Shown: positions 5,355-6,027 of the stretch, piece by piece
Numbering within the stretch: the stretch's first letter is position 1
Layout of the letters: the number at the start of each line of letters is the position of its first letter
DNA from: Verrucomicrobiia bacterium
Lineage (GTDB): Bacteria; Verrucomicrobiota; Verrucomicrobiia; Limisphaerales; Palsa-1400
Direction of reading: 5' to 3'
NCBI GenBank assembly: GCA_025934545.1
Contig: JAICXV010000160.1
Coordinates: 1 to 6,027 of the forward strand
DNA length: 6,027 nt
Notes under the pieces: model-generated
Seen by the model: the letters and a program-made list of their open reading frames with translations, nothing else
The model's database searches: none
What the model was told of the DNA's origin: nothing
Translations under genes and position numbers: made by a program

Positions 5355-6027
5355 TCAAGCCGTTCGGCGGATATTTACCCACGTATGGACATGCGGCGCG
5401 CCGCGGAAGTACCAGATCATGGCCGGACCTTCCAATTGCCAGACGTCCCAAACGCCGTCTTTGCCGATATCCATGTTTTTGTAAAATGACATGTGCAGAT
5501 TATCGAAGCCGTTTGCTTCAATCAGCTTCATCGCTTCGTCGGCGTCGGCTTTGCGGAAGGGCGCGAGCAGGTCGCTCATGACTTTGCGCACTTCGTTTCT
5601 TTGATCGCGCGAGAGAGAGCCGATGGGAATTCCCGGCAACTCTTTGGTTCCTTTTAACGTCACTGTGTCCGTCCCGCGCTCGGCCCGAGGATCGCCAAGC
5701 AAGGCGACCTTGCGTTGGTTGCCGTCAAGCATTTGAAACACATGGTTCGCGCGCTTGGCCTGATACCAATACACGTTGCCGGGATGCGTCGGCGCTTCGT
5801 TGAATCCTTCGGCAGCATGGCCGTAAAAAATCGGTCCGCCAAACGCCGCGCCTTCGACAGAATCGCCGTCGCAGCGCCGGGTGCAATGGCGTCCCGTCAG
5901 CACAAACTCGAATTTGCCGGTCCCCGGTTCGCCGAAAAGCGCCACCGAACAATCACCAAACGTTCCTGGGCCGCCGCCGTCGTGTTCGACCTGGTCAAAA
6001 ACGCGCTTGGCATATTCAGGGCTGTGC
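5355..6027 (-). CDS. DUF3500 family protein (N-terminus off the right edge)
   Basis: The frame is open from the right edge to a TGA at 5355-5357, giving the last 223 complete codons. An in-frame GTG at 5945 is not a credible start, because family-like sequence continues upstream of it (HSPEYAKRVFDQV, then DGGGPGTFGDCSVALFGEPG). The segments LFGEPGTGKFEFVLTGRH, TRRCDG, AAFGGPIFYGHAA, NVYWYQAKRANHVFQML and MIWYFRGAPHVHTWVNI are those I recognise from DUF3500, a family of unknown function common in Planctomycetes, Verrucomicrobia and Acidobacteria. Members are often exported, but the N-terminus needed to judge this is missing. The many His, Cys, Trp and acidic residues could fit a metal site or a hydrolase or oxidative role; that is inference. 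The kinase gene starts 55 bp downstream on the same strand. Confidence 0.82.
   Translation of the reverse strand, partial: HSPEYAKRVFDQVEHDGGGPGTFGDCSVALFGEPGTGKFEFVLTGRHCTRRCDGDSVEGAAFGGPIFYGHAAEGFNEAPTHPGNVYWYQAKRANHVFQMLDGNQRKVALLGDPRAERGTDTVTLKGTKELPGIPIGSLSRDQRNEVRKVMSDLLAPFRKADADEAMKLIEANGFDNLHMSFYKNMDIGKDGVWDVWQLEGPAMIWYFRGAPHVHTWVNIRRTA

Noticed and set aside
5943..5945. GTG at 5945 as the start of the DUF3500 protein
   Set aside because: The frame stays open to the window edge and the upstream residues continue family-like sequence, so the gene is simply cut by the window.

Overview
The window looks like a stretch of chromosome from a Verrucomicrobiota-type bacterium (Pedosphaera/Limisphaerales-like), or less likely a planctomycete. 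This is inferred from the kinds of protein present: an MFS permease with a GTDQWI motif, a Gfo/Idh/MocA oxidoreductase with a TVP motif in place of EKP, and a DUF3500 protein. It is also suggested by REP-like hairpins and by the scarcity of Shine-Dalgarno sequences. No phage, transposon, CRISPR, tRNA or rRNA signal was seen.

Layout. Bases 1-1425 (minus) hold most of an MFS sugar/organic-solute permease whose C-terminus runs off the left edge. Bases 1426-1604 are intergenic and contain two tandem REP-like hairpins with matching architecture, plus a third small stem. Bases 1605-2000 (minus) encode a small secreted protein of unknown function. Bases 2001-2179 form a divergent control region with a perfect 10-bp inverted repeat that overlaps a candidate promoter for the next gene. 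Bases 2180-3022 (plus) encode an atypical member of the arylamine N-acetyltransferase superfamily. It ends 3 bp from the stop of the convergent gene at 3026-4138 (minus), a Gfo/Idh/MocA oxidoreductase. Bases 4193-5299 (minus) encode a soluble histidine kinase with an N-terminal cyclic-nucleotide-binding domain. Bases 5355-6027 (minus) hold the C-terminal part of a DUF3500 protein that runs off the right edge.

How the genes may work together. The three right-hand minus-strand genes (DUF3500, CNB-kinase, oxidoreductase) are separated by only 55 and 54 bp and may be co-transcribed, but nothing in the sequence links their functions directly. The permease and the oxidoreductase are both families typical of carbohydrate use. 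The acetyltransferase-like gene and the small secreted gene diverge from a shared 0.18-kb region. No clearly new multi-gene system is evident. The items most worth a second look are the covarying tandem hairpins, the operator-like palindrome, the small secreted protein, and two enzymes whose family signature residues are altered.
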